A DNA stretch of 39,041 bases, taken from assembly GCF_025466085.1 (NCBI RefSeq), contig NZ_JANLOD010000011.1:1-39041 (forward strand), in the 5' to 3' direction. The stretch's first letter is position 1. Each line of letters starts with the position of its first letter. Source of the stretch: Pseudomonas sp. 14P_8.1_Bac3. GTDB lineage: Bacteria; Pseudomonadota; Gammaproteobacteria; Pseudomonadales; Pseudomonadaceae. A model generated the notes under the pieces. It did not search any database. It was not told the DNA's origin and saw nothing but the letters and a program-made list of their open reading frames with translations. Shown here one piece after another: positions 1 through 9,056 of this stretch. Both the position numbers and the translations under genes were made by a program.

Positions 1-20
1 GCGGGGTGGCAGGGCCCGAA

Positions 21-60
21 CGGCCCCCCCCCCCCCCCCCCCCCGCCCCCCCCGCCCCGC
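21..60. repeat. Low-complexity poly-C tract at the window edge
   Basis: From 24 to 44 there are 21 consecutive C residues, followed by shorter C runs broken by single Gs up to about 60. The next bases (about 59-69) read like the GCTCCCACAGG end that closes many Pseudomonas REP elements. A tract like this is unusual in a Pseudomonas intergenic region. It most likely marks a low-quality contig end or a collapsed REP hairpin rather than real biology. The short frame read across it (6-194) is proline-rich noise and is not annotated. Confidence 0.7.
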
Positions 61-147
61 TCCCACAGGTATTGTGGGGAACACACAATTCGCGACCGAT
101 CCAAAGCAATGTGGAAGTGCCATTAACCTTCAGAACCCGTGTGCGGC

Positions 148-171
148 TAAATCGTCGCTCGCGGGTTTCGT
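148..171 (+). promoter_or_regulatory. Iron-starvation (PvdS-type sigma factor) promoter
   Basis: TAAAT at 148-152, preceded by GGC, is followed after exactly 16 bases by CGT at 169-171. This is the consensus layout TAAAT-N16/17-CGT of promoters read by the ECF sigma factor PvdS, which transcribes pyoverdine genes when iron is low. It lies about 60 bp upstream of the ATG of the PvdE-like exporter and on the same strand. It would drive the exporter and, by read-through, the C-A-T-TE synthetase at 1972. The match is seen directly; PvdS control is inferred. Confidence 0.7.
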
Positions 172-230
172 CTTTTAAGCAGCCAAACTCTTGAACCATT
201 GCCTTACCGGCACTTGAAGCGGAAACGTCC

Positions 231-1892
231 ATGACCTCAAATTCCCGCGGAGCCATCAGTGAAGTCCTCGGCCTGCTCAGGCCTTTTCGGGTCGTCGTGG
301 TGGTGTCCATCATTCTCGGCATGCTTGGCGGGCTCAGCATCACCGCGCTGCTGGCGACCATCAACGATGCGCTGAACGCCAACGGCAGTCCGTCGCCGCA
401 AGTCCTGGCGACCTTCATTGGCCTGTGCGCGGCGGCGTTGCTGACGTCGATTCTGTCGGACATCGGCACCAACCATGTCGGCCAGCGCATCATTGCCGGG
501 CTGCGCAAATCGTTGGGGGAAAAAGTCCTGCTGGCACCGATCGAGCAGATCGAGCGCTTTCGCAGCCACCGGCTGATTCCGGTGCTGACCCACGACGTCG
601 ACACCGTCAGCGATTTCGCCTTTTCCTTCGCACCGCTGGCCATTGCCTTCACCGTGACCCTCGGCTGCCTGGGCTACCTGGCGTACCTGTCGCTGCCGAT
701 GTTCGCCCTGCTGCTGGTCGCCATCGTGATCGGCACAGTGGTTCAATACGTCGCCCGTGCCAAGGGCATCAAGGGTTTCGAAGCTGCGCGCGAAGCCGAA
801 GACGAATTGCAAAAACACTACAGCGCCATCGCCGCCGGGGCCAAGGAACTGCGGATCCACCGCCCGCGTCGCCAGCGCATGTTCAGCCAGCGCATCGAAG
901 GCACCGCCGACTACATCTGCAACACCCACATCCGCTCGATCAATACCTTCGTGGTGGCCAAGACTTTCGGCTCGATGCTGTTCTTCGTGGTGATCGGCCT
1001 GGCGCTGGCTCTGCAATCGTTCTGGCTGGGCACCGATAAAGCCGTGCTCAGCGGCTTCGTGCTGGTGCTGCTGTACATGAAAGGTCCGCTGGAATACCTG
1101 GTGACCACCTTGCCGGTGGTGAGCCGCGCCAACATCGCCTTCAAGCGGATCGCCGACCTCGCGGAACAGTTCTCGTCACCGGAACCGCACTTGTTGCTGC
1201 GCGAAACCGGTGTGGAAAAGAAAGCCACCGTGCAGCAATTGCAGATGCATGACGTGCACTACGCCTTCCCCGCCGTCAAAGGCAGCGCCGCGTTCGAACT
1301 CGGCCCGGTCAACCTGACGATCAACCAGGGCGAAATCGTGTTCATCGTTGGCGAAAACGGTGGCGGCAAAACCACCCTGATCAAACTGCTGCTGGGACTC
1401 TACGCACCGCAGCGCGGCGAAGTGCGCGTCGACGGCCAGACGGTGAGCGCCGAACGCCGTGACGATTACCGTCAACTGTTCACCACGATCTTCGCCGACT
1501 ACTACCTGTTCGATGAACTGGTGCAGGGCGACCAGCAGGTGCCGGAGGACGCCAACCGTTACCTCGAACGCCTGGAGATCGCGCACAAGGTCAGCATCCA
1601 GGACGGCGCCTTCAGCACCACCGACCTGTCGACCGGGCAACGCAAGCGCCTGGCCCTGCTCAATGCCTGGCTGGAGGAGCGTCCGGTGCTGGTATTCGAT
1701 GAATGGGCCGCCGATCAGGACCCGGTATTCCGGCGGATTTTCTACACCGAATTGCTGCCCGAACTGAAATACCTGGGCAAGACCATCATCGTGATTTCCC
1801 ACGATGACCGTTATTTCGACGTCGCCGATCAACTGGTGCGCATGGAGGGCGGTCGGGTCGTTGCGCAGAAGCAAACGATGACGGCCGTCTGA
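231..1892 (+). CDS. pvdE: PvdE/SyrD-type cyclic peptide (siderophore precursor) ABC exporter
   Basis: A 553-aa half-transporter with its membrane domain fused to its ATPase domain. The first ~310 residues hold about six hydrophobic segments. The ATPase part has Walker A GENGGGKTT (374-382), an ABC signature LSTGQ (466-470, instead of LSGGQ, a variant I associate with this family), Walker B VLVFDE (486-491) and the H-loop histidine at 524. Length and order match the PvdE/SyrD family. PvdE moves the acylated pyoverdine precursor ferribactin across the inner membrane for periplasmic maturation. An iron-starvation promoter lies just upstream and a terminal NRPS module starts 79 bp downstream, so the two probably form an operon. 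The ribosome site before the ATG is weak. The substrate is inferred from context. A general cyclic-peptide exporter (SyrD-like) is the alternative. Confidence 0.9.
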   Translation: MTSNSRGAISEVLGLLRPFRVVVVVSIILGMLGGLSITALLATINDALNANGSPSPQVLATFIGLCAAALLTSILSDIGTNHVGQRIIAGLRKSLGEKVLLAPIEQIERFRSHRLIPVLTHDVDTVSDFAFSFAPLAIAFTVTLGCLGYLAYLSLPMFALLLVAIVIGTVVQYVARAKGIKGFEAAREAEDELQKHYSAIAAGAKELRIHRPRRQRMFSQRIEGTADYICNTHIRSINTFVVAKTFGSMLFFVVIGLALALQSFWLGTDKAVLSGFVLVLLYMKGPLEYLVTTLPVVSRANIAFKRIADLAEQFSSPEPHLLLRETGVEKKATVQQLQMHDVHYAFPAVKGSAAFELGPVNLTINQGEIVFIVGENGGGKTTLIKLLLGLYAPQRGEVRVDGQTVSAERRDDYRQLFTTIFADYYLFDELVQGDQQVPEDANRYLERLEIAHKVSIQDGAFSTTDLSTGQRKRLALLNAWLEERPVLVFDEWAADQDPVFRRIFYTELLPELKYLGKTIIVISHDDRYFDVADQLVRMEGGRVVAQKQTMTAV

Positions 1893-1971
1893 CCCCGCCT
1901 CTGCCCTCCCCAGAATGTTTACCCGCGTGGGCGCCGTCAGCACCCACGCTGCCGCCTACTCCGAGAGCCCG

Positions 1972-4900
1972 ATGAACGACTTGATCGATGATGATTTACT
2001 GGCGCTACTGCTGGCAGAGGCCGGTGATCAACCCCACGGCATCGCCGCCCGCGCCCAACAGAGCCCCGCCCCCCTCTCCTTTGCTCAACAACGCTTGTGG
2101 TTTCTGCAGCAGCTGTCACCGGACAGCGCCGCCTACAACCTGCCACGGGTACTGCGTATCACCGGCAAGCTGCCCGCGCAACGCCTGGAAAATGCCCTGA
2201 ACACCGTACTGGGCCGTCACGACGTCTTGCGCAGTGCCTTCCGCGAGATCGACGGTGTGGCGATGCAGGTGGTCGATGATCAGGCGCGGTTGGTACTCGG
2301 CGAAGAAGACTTGTCGGGGCTCGAGGATGAAGCCCGTTCGCGACTGATCACCCAGCGCATCGAGGCCCAGGCCGGCACGCCGTTCGACCTGCGCCAGGCA
2401 CCGCTGATGCGTGCGACGCTGCTGAAGCTCGGCGCCGATGGACACCTGTTGCTGATGGACATGCACCACATCGTTTCCGATGCCTGGTCCAATGCGATTC
2501 TGCTGCAAGACCTGACCCAGGCCTTTGCGCAGGAGGACACCACGCCGCTGCCGCGCCCGGCCATTCAATACGCCGATTACGCGACCTGGCAGCGCGGTGA
2601 ATACCTGAACAGCCCGACCTGCGACAACAGCGCCGACTATTGGCAAACCTACCTGGGCAAACCGCTGCCGACCCTGGACATGCCGGTGGATTTTCCCCGT
2701 AGCGAACAGCACCGCCATCCGGCCGGACAGCATGACTTTCGTCTGCCAGCATCGCTTTGCGCAACCTTGAACCGCTTCTGCCAGGACCAGGGCCTGACGC
2801 CTTTCGTGGTCGCCCTCGGCGCCTGGCAATTGTTGTTGAGCCGCTACAGCGGTCAGCAGGACTTCACCGTCGGCGTGCCGAACGCCACGCGTAATCGCAG
2901 CGAAACCCAGGAGCTTGTCGGCTACTTTGTCAGCAGCCAGGTGTACCGCGTGCGCATCGATCCGTTGCTGTCCGGCAGCGCGTTTTTGCAGCGTCTGCGC
3001 CGTGAATCCCTGGCGGCGCTGGACCATGGCGAGTACCCGCTGGAACTGAGTTTCGATGCCCTGCAATTGCAGGCCAGTGCTCAACCCAATCCGTTGTTCC
3101 AGGTGCTCTTCAACTGGCGTGCCGACGCCGGGGAGCCTGAACGAATCGATCTGCCGGGATTGACCCTGGAGTTCCTCGATACGGGCACGAGTCAGGCCAA
3201 GTTCGATCTGTCGCTGGACGTCACCTACTCACCGCAGGGCATCGAGGCGAGTGTCGAATACAGCCGCGACCTCTACGCCGCCGCGACCATCGAACGTCTG
3301 GCCCGGCACTGGCAGAACCTGCTGCAGGCGCTCATCGACGATCCATCCCGCGCCCTCGGCGAACTGTCGCTGCTGGACGCCGCTGAGCGTCAGTTGCAAC
3401 TGCGGCAGTGGAACCCGCCCGTGTCGGCCTCGCCTGAGGACGGCGTGCACCAATTGTTCGAGCGCCAGACGCTGGCGACTCCCCACGCGGTGGCGTTGAT
3501 CTGCAATGACCTCGAACTGAGCTACGGCCAGCTTAATGCAGCCGCCAACCATCTGGCCCACATCCTGATCGAACAAGGTGTCGGCCCCGAGGTACTGGTG
3601 GGGATCGCCGTGGAGCGTTCCGCGTCGATGATCATTAGCCTGTTGGCGGTGCTGAAGGCGGGCGGCGCTTATGTGCCCCTGGACCCCGATTACCCGCAGG
3701 ACCGCCTGACCTGGATGATCGAAGACAGCGGCCTGAGCGTGTTACTGAGCCAACGCTCGCTGCTCGACCGACTGCCGTCGCTGCCGGGCGTGCGGATCCG
3801 CTGCGTCGATGACATCGATGTCCGTGGCTCGTCGGATGCCGGCAATCCAGCCTGCCGGACGACCGGCCTGAACCTCGCCTACGTGATGTTCACCTCCGGT
3901 TCGACCGGGCGCCCCAAAGGGGTCGGCATCACCCAGGCGGCGTTGACCCGTCACGCCCAGGTGGCGCTGGAGTTTCTCGGCCTGACGGCCAAGGACCGCT
4001 CGTTGCAGTTCGCCACGTTCAACTTCGATGCCTTCGTCGAGCAGCTTTACCCGGCGCTGATCTGCGGCGCCTCGGTGGTGTTGCGCGGGCCGGACATCTG
4101 GGACAGTGCGACCTGGTATCGCGAGCTGCTCGACAAACAGTTCACCACCAGCGACCTGACCACCACCTACTGGAACATGCTGGCCAAGGATTTCGCCGCG
4201 GCCGGCCTACGCGACTACGGCGCCCTGCGCCAGGTGATCGTCGGCGGCGAAGCCATGCCGCCGCAAGGCGTGGCGGCCTGGGGCCAGGCCGGCCTCGGTC
4301 ATGTGAAACTGCTCAACACCTACGGCCCGACGGAAACCACGGTGAGCGCCACGCTGCTCGATTGCAGCGACTACGTGACCGGGCGCGTCGCCCTGCCCAA
4401 AAGCATGCCGATCGGCCAACCGCTGGCCGGCCGGGCGATTTACCTGCTGGATAACGGCGGGCAACCGGTGCCGGTGGGCGTCGTCGGAGAACTGGTGATT
4501 GCCGGCGACCTGCTCGCACGCGGCTACTTCAAGCGCCCGGACCTCACCGCCGAACGCTTCATGCCGAATCCGTTCGATACTCAGGGCGGCGGTCGCCTTT
4601 ATCGCACCGGTGACCTCGCCCGCTATCGCGCCGACGGTGTCATCGAGTACGTCGGTCGGCTCGATCATCAGGTGAAGATTCGCGGGTTCCGCATTGAGCT
4701 CGGCGAAATCGAATCCTGCCTGCTGCAATCACCGTCAGTTCGCGAAGCCTTGGTGGTGGCCCGGGAAGGTTCGGCCGGCATGCAGCTGGTGGGTTATGTC
4801 GTGGCTCGCGGTGACGGGCTGACTGAGCAGCAGCAACTCGACCTGCGCGAAACCCTGAAAGCCCAACTCAGGGCCAGCCTGCCTGGCTACATGGTGCCCG

Positions 4901-6138
4901 CGCATGTGCTGGTGCTGGCGGCGATGCCGTTGAGCCCCAATGGCAAGCTGGACCGCAAGGCGCTGCCGCTGCCCGACCTGAATCAGGCGCAACGCCCGTT
5001 CATTGCCCCTGAAACGCCGCTGGAACAAGGGTTGGCCCAGCTTTGGCAAGAGGCGTTGCAGGTCGAGCGAGTCAGCCTCGACGACAATTTTTTCGAAGTG
5101 GGTGGCCACTCGATCCTGGCCATTCAGTTCATCTCGGCGCTCCATGCCCGACTGGGGATCAAGCTGGCGCTGCAACACATGCTGGCGCACCCGACCATCG
5201 AAGCACTGGCCCGGTTCATCGCCCTGGAGCATCAGCAGAACACCCAATGCGTGGTCGAGCTGAACGCCTCGGCGGCGAGCGCTCCACCGCTGTTTTGCCT
5301 GCACCCCAGCGGCGGCATCGTGTTCTGTTACCAGCCACTGGCAAAAAAACTCAGCCCCCACGCCCAGACCTTTGGCGTCATGCACAAGGGCTTTGCCGAC
5401 AAGGACTCGAACCCGCAAAGCTGGGCCGAGATGATTGCCGACTACAGCGCGCAGATCATCGACAAGCAGCCCTACGGCCCGTATCGGCTGATGGGTTGGT
5501 CGTTGGGCGGCGCCATCGCCATGGACGTGGCCGCGCACCTCGAACGACAGGGCCGCGAGGTCAGTTTTCTCGGCCTGGTCGACACCACGCTGCCTGACCG
5601 TGACCTGCCCGCCGACCTGCCGCGCAAACCGCTGGAAGAAGACAACCCGAACCACCTCAGCCCGGAAAGCGAACTGCTGGCAGCCCTCGAAGTATTCAGC
5701 CTGATGTTTGCGCATCTGGAAGAAGCGGCGTCGGCGTTTGTGGCCGAGCATCCGGACACCGACCTCAAGGCGTTCTATCGCTGGGCCTGTGAACAGACGT
5801 CAACCGGCGAGCAGGAAATGATTGCGACTCTGCAAGGCATCAAGCAGGAAATCATGAACGCCCAGGCCCACGCGATCCACGATCGCCTGGTGGACGCGTT
5901 CGAGGCCTTCTCGTTGCCAATGCTCAAGGTCCGGGCCAGTTGCTGGTGGTCGCTGTCGCATAAAACCCTGGAGCAGGTGCGCTACTCGGAGCAGTTGCTT
6001 CAGGCGCACAACGTGACGGGGCAGTTGCAGACCTCGATCCATTCGCCCCTGCCCCACCGCAGCATGATCTACAACGAATCATTGCTGGCGTCGTTCAGCG
6101 AGGTGTTCCTCCATTGCGAGCGCCAGCAACGTCACTGA
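1972..6138 (+). CDS. Single-module terminal NRPS, C-A-T-TE (Lys-like substrate)
   Basis: The 1388-aa protein loads the last residue and releases the peptide. The order is C (~25-460, HHIVSDA at 165-171, with A in place of the usual final G), A (~480-980), T (GGHS, carrier Ser1047) and thioesterase (~1080-1388, GWSLGG with Ser1177 and a probable catalytic His in PHRSM near the end). Hand-aligned pocket residues read D-A-E-D-I-G-T-V-S. This shares E239, D278, G301, T322 and V330 with the Lys code of pyoverdine synthetases (DGEDHGTVV), so a Lys-like basic residue is expected, but this is not certain. The ATG at 1972 has GAGAG just upstream and starts an N-terminus typical of NRPS docking regions. 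An in-frame ATG at 1915 would add 19 unlikely residues. It lies on the strand opposite to the other synthetases, ~15 kb from its presumed donor subunit at 21577-24792. Confidence 0.93.
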   Translation: MNDLIDDDLLALLLAEAGDQPHGIAARAQQSPAPLSFAQQRLWFLQQLSPDSAAYNLPRVLRITGKLPAQRLENALNTVLGRHDVLRSAFREIDGVAMQVVDDQARLVLGEEDLSGLEDEARSRLITQRIEAQAGTPFDLRQAPLMRATLLKLGADGHLLLMDMHHIVSDAWSNAILLQDLTQAFAQEDTTPLPRPAIQYADYATWQRGEYLNSPTCDNSADYWQTYLGKPLPTLDMPVDFPRSEQHRHPAGQHDFRLPASLCATLNRFCQDQGLTPFVVALGAWQLLLSRYSGQQDFTVGVPNATRNRSETQELVGYFVSSQVYRVRIDPLLSGSAFLQRLRRESLAALDHGEYPLELSFDALQLQASAQPNPLFQVLFNWRADAGEPERIDLPGLTLEFLDTGTSQAKFDLSLDVTYSPQGIEASVEYSRDLYAAATIERLARHWQNLLQALIDDPSRALGELSLLDAAERQLQLRQWNPPVSASPEDGVHQLFERQTLATPHAVALICNDLELSYGQLNAAANHLAHILIEQGVGPEVLVGIAVERSASMIISLLAVLKAGGAYVPLDPDYPQDRLTWMIEDSGLSVLLSQRSLLDRLPSLPGVRIRCVDDIDVRGSSDAGNPACRTTGLNLAYVMFTSGSTGRPKGVGITQAALTRHAQVALEFLGLTAKDRSLQFATFNFDAFVEQLYPALICGASVVLRGPDIWDSATWYRELLDKQFTTSDLTTTYWNMLAKDFAAAGLRDYGALRQVIVGGEAMPPQGVAAWGQAGLGHVKLLNTYGPTETTVSATLLDCSDYVTGRVALPKSMPIGQPLAGRAIYLLDNGGQPVPVGVVGELVIAGDLLARGYFKRPDLTAERFMPNPFDTQGGGRLYRTGDLARYRADGVIEYVGRLDHQVKIRGFRIELGEIESCLLQSPSVREALVVAREGSAGMQLVGYVVARGDGLTEQQQLDLRETLKAQLRASLPGYMVPAHVLVLAAMPLSPNGKLDRKALPLPDLNQAQRPFIAPETPLEQGLAQLWQEALQVERVSLDDNFFEVGGHSILAIQFISALHARLGIKLALQHMLAHPTIEALARFIALEHQQNTQCVVELNASAASAPPLFCLHPSGGIVFCYQPLAKKLSPHAQTFGVMHKGFADKDSNPQSWAEMIADYSAQIIDKQPYGPYRLMGWSLGGAIAMDVAAHLERQGREVSFLGLVDTTLPDRDLPADLPRKPLEEDNPNHLSPESELLAALEVFSLMFAHLEEAASAFVAEHPDTDLKAFYRWACEQTSTGEQEMIATLQGIKQEIMNAQAHAIHDRLVDAFEAFSLPMLKVRASCWWSLSHKTLEQVRYSEQLLQAHNVTGQLQTSIHSPLPHRSMIYNESLLASFSEVFLHCERQQRH
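3871..4713 (+). repeat. A-domain core duplicated in inverted orientation (copy 1)
   Basis: This stretch, from the A3 motif (NLAYVMFTSGSTG) to just after the A8 motif (GEIE), aligns without any gap to 27783-28625 on the other strand. Both copies are 843 nt. The proteins look about three-quarters identical, with long nearly identical DNA blocks around the A4 motif (FNFDAFVEQLYP). The copies belong to the two Lys-like modules. They probably arose by module duplication or gene conversion. Confidence 0.75.
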
Positions 6139-6156
6139 TCTCAAGCACCACGCCTT

Positions 6157-6245
6157 TGTGGGAGCGGGCTTGCTCGCGAAGGTGGTGTGTCAGCAACATC
6201 AGCGTCGCCTGACACACCGTTTTCGCGAGCAAGCCCGCTCCCACA
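6157..6245. repeat. REPIN (paired REP sequences)
   Basis: A 24-base arm at 6157-6180, core GGGAGCGGGCTTGCTCGCGAA, is repeated as a perfect inverted copy at 6222-6245. A second inner pair, GGTGTGTCAG at 6184-6193 and CTGACACACC at 6209-6218, extends the stem. This is the classic doublet of the short palindromic elements spread by RAYT transposases in P. fluorescens-type genomes. It lies 18 bp after the stop of the C-A-T-TE gene, in the gap between convergent genes, as usual for these elements. Confidence 0.92.
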
Positions 6246-6258
6246 GGGGTGTTATTCA

Positions 6259-6293
6259 CAAAAAAGCGCAGAAGCCCGGGCTTCTGCGTTTTT
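6259..6293. terminator. Bidirectional intrinsic terminator
   Basis: CGCAGAAGCCC (6267-6277) pairs perfectly with GGGCTTCTGCG (6278-6288). An A tract precedes the stem (6260-6265) and a T tract follows it (6289-6293). It sits between the convergent C-A-T-TE NRPS gene and the TonB-dependent receptor gene and can stop transcription in both directions. Confidence 0.9.
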
Positions 6294-6316
6294 GTTTTCA
6301 ACTGCTTTCCAGTGAA

Positions 6317-8794
6317 TCAGAACTCCGGCGTGTACTTCACGCTGAACATCACGTTACGCGGATCGCCGTAGTTGTTGTTGCCATCGAGCTGGTTGTAGCC
6401 CGCGGTGAAGTAGGTCTTGTCGAACAGGTTGTTGGCGTTCATCGCCAGCTCGATCTCCGAGGTCAACTGGTAGCCGACACGCGCATTCCACACGGTGTAG
6501 CCCGGTACGTTGACGGAGTGGTCATAACCCAGCGTGTGGGTCTGCGCGACAAAGCCCAGCCCGGTGCTGACACGGTTCCAGTCGCCGCCCCACTGGTAGT
6601 TGCCCCAGACGCGCAGCATGTGTTTCGGCGTCCACCAGCTGAAGACCTTGCCTTCGTTGTCCGGGTCCTTCAGGTACTTGGTGGTGTTGTAGGTGTAACC
6701 GGCAAACAGTTGCAGACCGTCCAGCACTTCGCCGCTGATTTCGGCGTCGAGACCCTGGCTGCGCACTTTGCCGGAGGCCTTCGAGCAGTACCAGCCGTCA
6801 CAGATTTGCGGACCATTCGTGTCGAGCGTGGCACGGTTTTCCTGGTCGTAACGGAACAGCGCCAGGGACGTATTGACCCGACCGTCCATCAATTCGCCTT
6901 TCAAACCGATCTCGTAGTTGGTACCGACGATTGGTTTGATGACGGAGCCGCCGGTATCGCGCTCGGTTTGCGGGGTGAACACGTCGGTGTAGCTGGCGTA
7001 GACCGCCCATTCACGGCTCAGGTCATAGACGATACCGGCATACGGCGTCACTTCGCCGGTTTCGGTGGCGGTGCTGTCGGGATTGGAGGTCAGGCTGGTC
7101 GCATCCTGGCTCCAGGATTTGTAGCTGTAGTCATACCAGCTGACCCGCGAGCCGACCACCAGGGTCAGGTCGTCGATCGGCTTGACCCGCCAACTGCCGT
7201 ACAGGCCTTTTTGGCGGATGTCATATTTGCTCGGCGTGCCAAAACCACCGGAATCGAGCAAGCCCTGGTAGCTGATTTCAGGGCGGTCGTGATCGATATC
7301 AAAAATGTTGCCGGAGCCATCACCGAAGGTACGGGCGTATTTGTCGTCCGAGGTGTACTTGGAGTAGTTGCCGCCGACCATGATTTCCTGCTGCATGGAC
7401 AACGCTTCGAACTTGCCGGTGAGGTTCATGTCCAGACCGACTTTGGTGGAGTCTGTATCCGTCACGAAGTCAGCGTACTGCAAGCCGCTGCCGTCCGGCT
7501 CAAGACCGTTGCCGAACGCTTGCGAGCGCTGGTTCTTCGCCTTGTTGGTTTCACTCATGCGCACGGCGCCGACCTTGAAGGCCCAGTCATCGTTGAAACG
7601 GTGTTCCAGATCGGTGTAGAGCGTCGTGACGTCAATGTCCGTGTGGTTCCACTTCGCACCGGTATACGTCTTGCGCGGCAGATCCACAGGTTTGCCGTCG
7701 GCGTAACGCGGGAAGCCGCGAACGTTGCTGCGCGATGTGCCATCGGAATTGCTCACCGCAAAGCCCAGGGTCGTGTCTTCGCTCAGGTCAAAGTCCAGCG
7801 CGCCGTACAGCGAAGTGGTCTTGTACCATTCGGAATCGACGAACGAGTGGGTGTTGTCCTGGTCGGCAACGAAGCGACCACGAATGGTGCCCTCCTGGTT
7901 CAACGGGCCGCCGGCATCCAGTTGCAGACCGTAGTGATCCCACGAGCCGGCCTTACCGGTGAGGGTCACTGTCGGAGCGCCTTGGCCGCGCTTTCGCACC
8001 AGGTTGACCGCGCCGCCAGGGCTACCGGTGCCTTGCAGCAGACCGGAGGCGCCGCGCAGCACTTCCATGCGATCGAAGAAGATCAGGTCTTGCGTGGCCC
8101 AGTTGCCCAGCGCGTAAGTGTTACGCGGGATCGGCACGCCGTCGTATTGCCAGTCATCGATCTGGAAACCGCGCGAGCTGAGGATCAACCCCCTGCCGAC
8201 GCCTTGAGCGCCGACCAGGCCGGTAGTCTTGTTGGCCGCGTCCTTCAGATCAACGATGTCTTGATCATCCAGTTGCTTGCGGGTAATCACCGTCACCGAC
8301 TGCGGAATTTCCTTGAGGGTGTGGGTGCCCTTGCCGATGGTCACGGCGTTGGACGTGTAGGAGTTGGAACCTTCAGTGGTCGCCTCCGTGCGTTGACCAC
8401 TGATGGTGGTCGCGCCCAGTTCCAGACCCTGAGTCGAACTGCCGCGCACCAGCATCAGCGTGTTGCCCTCGAAGCTGTAGCGCACGCCGGTGCCCTTGAG
8501 CAGTTCGGCAATGGCCGCTTCAGGCGTCAACTTGCCGCTGACGCGATTGCTGCGCAAATCGGCCATCTCGCTGGCGTCGTAGATCACCTGCTGATTGGTT
8601 TGCGTACCGAAGGCCTTCAAGGCTTGAGGCAACGACTGAGCAGGAATGTCGATCGCGAATGTTTCCGCGAAGACCTGCGCACTGAAGGGCAACAGGCAAG
8701 CCATACCAAGCCCGGCCAGCGCATGACGCGGACGCAGGCTGCGGGAAATGACCAAAGCCTTGAACAGAGGTTTCAACTCATGAATTGCTGACAT
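6317..8794 (-). CDS. fpvA: FpvA-like TonB-dependent siderophore receptor with STN signalling domain
   Basis: An 825-aa outer-membrane receptor for ferric siderophore uptake. A signal peptide ends near AQVFA (39-43). It is followed by an STN domain (~45-125, FAIDIPAQSLPQAL), the part that signals to an inner-membrane anti-sigma factor. Then come the plug (IPQSVTVITRKQLDD; VLRGASGLLQGTGSPGGAVNLVRK) and a 22-strand-type barrel ending in YGDPRNVMFSVKYTPEF, the aromatic C-terminal strand. Length and the YGDPRN end match the FpvA/FoxA group. AGAGAG lies 4 bases upstream of the ATG. PAO1, as I recall, also has fpvA beside pvdE and the NRPS genes. The ligand is inferred to be the siderophore made by this cluster. 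No sigma/anti-sigma pair for the STN domain is in the window. Confidence 0.9.
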   Translation of the reverse strand: MSAIHELKPLFKALVISRSLRPRHALAGLGMACLLPFSAQVFAETFAIDIPAQSLPQALKAFGTQTNQQVIYDASEMADLRSNRVSGKLTPEAAIAELLKGTGVRYSFEGNTLMLVRGSSTQGLELGATTISGQRTEATTEGSNSYTSNAVTIGKGTHTLKEIPQSVTVITRKQLDDQDIVDLKDAANKTTGLVGAQGVGRGLILSSRGFQIDDWQYDGVPIPRNTYALGNWATQDLIFFDRMEVLRGASGLLQGTGSPGGAVNLVRKRGQGAPTVTLTGKAGSWDHYGLQLDAGGPLNQEGTIRGRFVADQDNTHSFVDSEWYKTTSLYGALDFDLSEDTTLGFAVSNSDGTSRSNVRGFPRYADGKPVDLPRKTYTGAKWNHTDIDVTTLYTDLEHRFNDDWAFKVGAVRMSETNKAKNQRSQAFGNGLEPDGSGLQYADFVTDTDSTKVGLDMNLTGKFEALSMQQEIMVGGNYSKYTSDDKYARTFGDGSGNIFDIDHDRPEISYQGLLDSGGFGTPSKYDIRQKGLYGSWRVKPIDDLTLVVGSRVSWYDYSYKSWSQDATSLTSNPDSTATETGEVTPYAGIVYDLSREWAVYASYTDVFTPQTERDTGGSVIKPIVGTNYEIGLKGELMDGRVNTSLALFRYDQENRATLDTNGPQICDGWYCSKASGKVRSQGLDAEISGEVLDGLQLFAGYTYNTTKYLKDPDNEGKVFSWWTPKHMLRVWGNYQWGGDWNRVSTGLGFVAQTHTLGYDHSVNVPGYTVWNARVGYQLTSEIELAMNANNLFDKTYFTAGYNQLDGNNNYGDPRNVMFSVKYTPEF

Positions 8795-8976
8795 CGTGCT
8801 CTCTATTATTGGTAAAGGTGGATAAGACGAGGGCCCATCGGGCCCCGCCGCCGCCGGGACATGGACACCGCCGCCGACGGTCGCCTCCGGGCCACACGTC
8901 AGTCGCCGGCCTGACCGAGCCCCTCCCCGGGCGGCGGTCGTCTGGACAACGGCAAAATTCTTGTAGAGCTTGAAAG

Positions 8977-9008
8977 ATCCGGCCCGTGGGCGTCCTGCCC
9001 GGCCGGAT
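8977..9008. other. Strong hairpin in the receptor 5' leader
   Basis: ATCCGGCC (8977-8984) pairs with GGCCGGAT (9001-9008). Inside it GGGC (8988-8991) pairs with GCCC (8997-9000), leaving a 3-base bulge and a 5-base loop. The T tract on either side is too short for a confident terminator call. If receptor transcription starts near the possible Fur site, this structure lies in the untranslated leader about 185-215 bases before the ATG and could act on transcript elongation or stability. Confidence 0.5.
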
Positions 9009-9056
9009 TTGCGTGCTCACAGTTAGTAAGACGCAGGAGTGCGGGAAAACCGGAAT

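Noticed and set aside
6..194. 62-codon frame at the left edge
   Set aside because: Starts in the poly-C tract, giving a run of prolines, and overlaps the iron-starvation promoter.
6158..8791. 877-codon open frame on the + strand
   Set aside because: It is antisense to the whole TonB-dependent receptor, whose - strand translation has a clear signal peptide, STN, plug and barrel. The mirror frame is a by-product of high G+C codon usage.
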